Shown in pieces: positions 13,177 to 14,402 of a DNA stretch of 14,402 nt. The notes beneath the pieces are model-generated. The model ran no database searches, had not been told where the DNA came from, and saw only the letters and a list, made by a program, of their open reading frames with translations. The DNA comes from CAYQAJ01 sp964415245. GTDB taxonomy: Bacteria; Planctomycetota; Planctomycetia; Pirellulales; Pirellulaceae. The translations under genes and the position numbers were made by a program. Each line of letters opens with the position of its first letter. The stretch's first letter is position 1. Location of the stretch: NCBI GenBank assembly GCA_964415245.1, contig CAYQAJ010000122.1:1-14402 (forward strand), given 5' to 3'.

Positions 13177-14094
13177 ACCAACCACCTCACGCTGGCCGGT
13201 TCGATAGCGGGCGGCATTCAAGGCGGCGTCGAGGCTTCCTTGGCGCCCGACGCCGGGTTCGACGACATCTACATGACGGCCGGGCTGGGCTCGCTGTTCG
13301 GCGCCATTGTTCCCACGGCCGCCATCTATTCTCTGGCCGGTTCCCTGTCCGCCTCCGGCGTGGCCTACGCAATGGCCGGTCCCGATCAACAGTTGATTGC
13401 CATGGCTTGGCAGTTCGGCGGGCTGGCCGGGGCATTGGGCGGCGAGTTCCGCATGGGCGCATCGGCTGGTGCCAAGTACGGCGCCGCACGCGCTTTGCAG
13501 TCGGGCCTGGTGCGCGTCGGTCCCGACTTGATGGGCGCCGGCGTGGGCGGGATAATCGGGTACAACACCGACCATACCGTGGCGAGTGCTCTGCACGGCG
13601 CCACGATCGGCATGTTCGTCGCCGGAATCGCGGGAGGCCTGGCGCGAGGTCTGCCGAGTGTCAGAAGGGCAGTGGCCCCAAACAATGGAATCTTTTCCAA
13701 CGCTGCCGGTGAGCCAATGGATCCTGCTTTGTTTCGCAGGATACAGAAAGCTTGGGAAAGCAAACCCGGACGCATAATGTTGGCCGACGAGAACTCCGCC
13801 ATGCACTTAAATGCGATAGCGCACAGAGCTGGACTAAAACACGTTGGAGGCCAAACGCTCAACAAGAATGTGATTTTTCTCCAACCGAATCCAACCGCAA
13901 GTTCGGTGTTCGAGGAACTTATCCACACGGCACAGCTGAGGCGTGGGATGAATCCAAAAGCGCAGGTTCTCCAGATGGAGATCGAGGCGGCCGAGAGGTT
14001 AATCCGAAACCGCAGACCATACAATATACCCAGGGCGCAAACTTACGAGACAATCACACGGCTTAGAGCCTTGCGACAATCAGCCAGGCAGTAA
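13177..14094 (+). CDS. 5'-truncated polymorphic toxin tail with zincin-like C-terminus
   Basis: The frame is open from just after TGA 13171-13173. Glycine-rich coding-like sequence begins about 13186, before any normal start, so the N-terminus of a larger protein appears to be missing. The first usable start is TTG 13240 (284 residues), the next ATG is 13273. Residues 1-145 (from 13240) are Gly/Ala-rich with hydrophobic runs (AGLGSLFGAIVPTAAIYSLA, GVGGIIGYNTD, ATIGMFVAGIAGG), as in the region before the toxin tip of RHS-type proteins. Residues 150-284 form a distinct domain. F-E225-E226-L-I-H229-T-A-Q resembles the zinc site of zincin metallopeptidase toxins, with Glu in place of the first His of HExxH; E247/E249 could supply a further ligand. 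No delivery domain is present, so this looks like a displaced toxin cassette. A candidate immunity gene follows 10 bp later. Confidence 0.6.
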   Translation, partial: TNHLTLAGSIAGGIQGGVEASLAPDAGFDDIYMTAGLGSLFGAIVPTAAIYSLAGSLSASGVAYAMAGPDQQLIAMAWQFGGLAGALGGEFRMGASAGAKYGAARALQSGLVRVGPDLMGAGVGGIIGYNTDHTVASALHGATIGMFVAGIAGGLARGLPSVRRAVAPNNGIFSNAAGEPMDPALFRRIQKAWESKPGRIMLADENSAMHLNAIAHRAGLKHVGGQTLNKNVIFLQPNPTASSVFEELIHTAQLRRGMNPKAQVLQMEIEAAERLIRNRRPYNIPRAQTYETITRLRALRQSARQ

Positions 14095-14104
14095 TCATTG
14101 AATA

Positions 14105-14402
14105 ATGGCGAATAAGCGAGAGCAGCAGGACATGTATACTGGAAAATATAAAGTCATCAATTCTGTAGCGCTAAGAGATGGGACTTTCGCTCTGGCTGGC
14201 ATTGTGGAAGGCGAGTTACCGGACGTCGGAAGCGTCGGTATCTCCTCATGTCGTGACGCCCGCATGAGCGTGGAAGTGTTGGGTATTGGCGTTGTTGACC
14301 CACATCTCGTCGCACCTGATAGGCAAGGACTACTGGTTAAGCTGATCAGCGGAGATGAGAAAGACCTCGACGGCACTACCTTTGAGTTTGTCTGCAATGT
14401 CG
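14105..14402 (+). CDS. Probable immunity protein, 3'-truncated by the window
   Basis: From ATG 14105-14107 the frame stays open for 99 codons to the window edge; a second in-frame ATG is at 14132. The translation begins MANKREQQDMYTGKYKVIN and continues with alternating hydrophobic and glycine-rich strands (FALAGIVEGELPDVGSVGI, SVEVLGIGVVDPHLVAPD, GLLVKLISGDEKDLDGTTFE). This suggests an all-beta fold, rather like a translation-factor domain II barrel. I recognise no named family. It starts 10 bases after the toxin-tail stop and shares that gene's lower GC, the usual place and style of an immunity gene; the role is inferred from position only. Confidence 0.6.
   Translation, partial: MANKREQQDMYTGKYKVINSVALRDGTFALAGIVEGELPDVGSVGISSCRDARMSVEVLGIGVVDPHLVAPDRQGLLVKLISGDEKDLDGTTFEFVCNV

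Overview
The window is high-GC bacterial DNA (mostly about 60-68% GC by eye) with widely spaced, often single genes on both strands and short phrase-like repeats between genes. Degenerate SpoIIE-type phosphatases, stand-alone ACP/ketosynthase cassettes, small toxin-antitoxin-like pairs and this style of intergenic repeat together suggest a planctomycete, perhaps of the Pirellulales. That assignment is inference; no marker gene in the window proves it.

Layout. At 1-1234 is the 3' part of a glutamate synthase small subunit (gltD). At 1317-2516 are two minus-strand accessory genes: a DUF6602-like protein with PD-(D/E)XK-type motifs, in visibly AT-richer DNA, and a DUF2442 protein. A tRNA-Leu(GAG) lies at 2658-2741 on the minus strand. 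About 600 bases without a confident gene follow, holding two classes of short repeats and a perfect 9-bp palindrome. At 3340-5705 is a tight three-gene cassette: acyl carrier protein, a ketosynthase-like protein without the catalytic cysteine, and a complete Cys-His-His ketosynthase. At 5737-6260 is a ParE-type toxin with its addiction-module antitoxin on the minus strand.

At 6493-9795 the same two-gene cassette occurs twice on the plus strand. Each copy is a small acidic protein of 86-89 residues overlapping by 4 bp a retropepsin-like (clan AA) aspartic protease of about 122 residues. The copies flank a minus-strand GAF plus SpoIIE/PP2C-type protein whose metal-binding residues look lost. 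At 9933-10517 are a small cysteine-rich zinc-ribbon-like gene and an orphan antitoxin whose toxin partner ends after four codons. At 10584-12922 (minus) are an SDR oxidoreductase followed by glucose-6-phosphate dehydrogenase (zwf); the 104-bp spacer between them is largely phrase repeats. A 50-bp imperfect palindrome lies at 13029-13078. The window ends with a 5'-truncated polymorphic-toxin tail carrying an EExxH zincin-like motif and, 10 bp later, the start of a probable immunity gene that runs off the end.

Functionally, gltD and zwf/SDR are housekeeping metabolism (nitrogen assimilation; NADPH and sugar oxidation). The DNA between and beyond them is accessory, rich in toxin-antitoxin-like and other small two-gene modules. 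The most unusual element is the duplicated small-protein/aspartic-protease pair; the orphan toxin tip with its candidate immunity gene and the ACP/KS-like/KS cassette come next.
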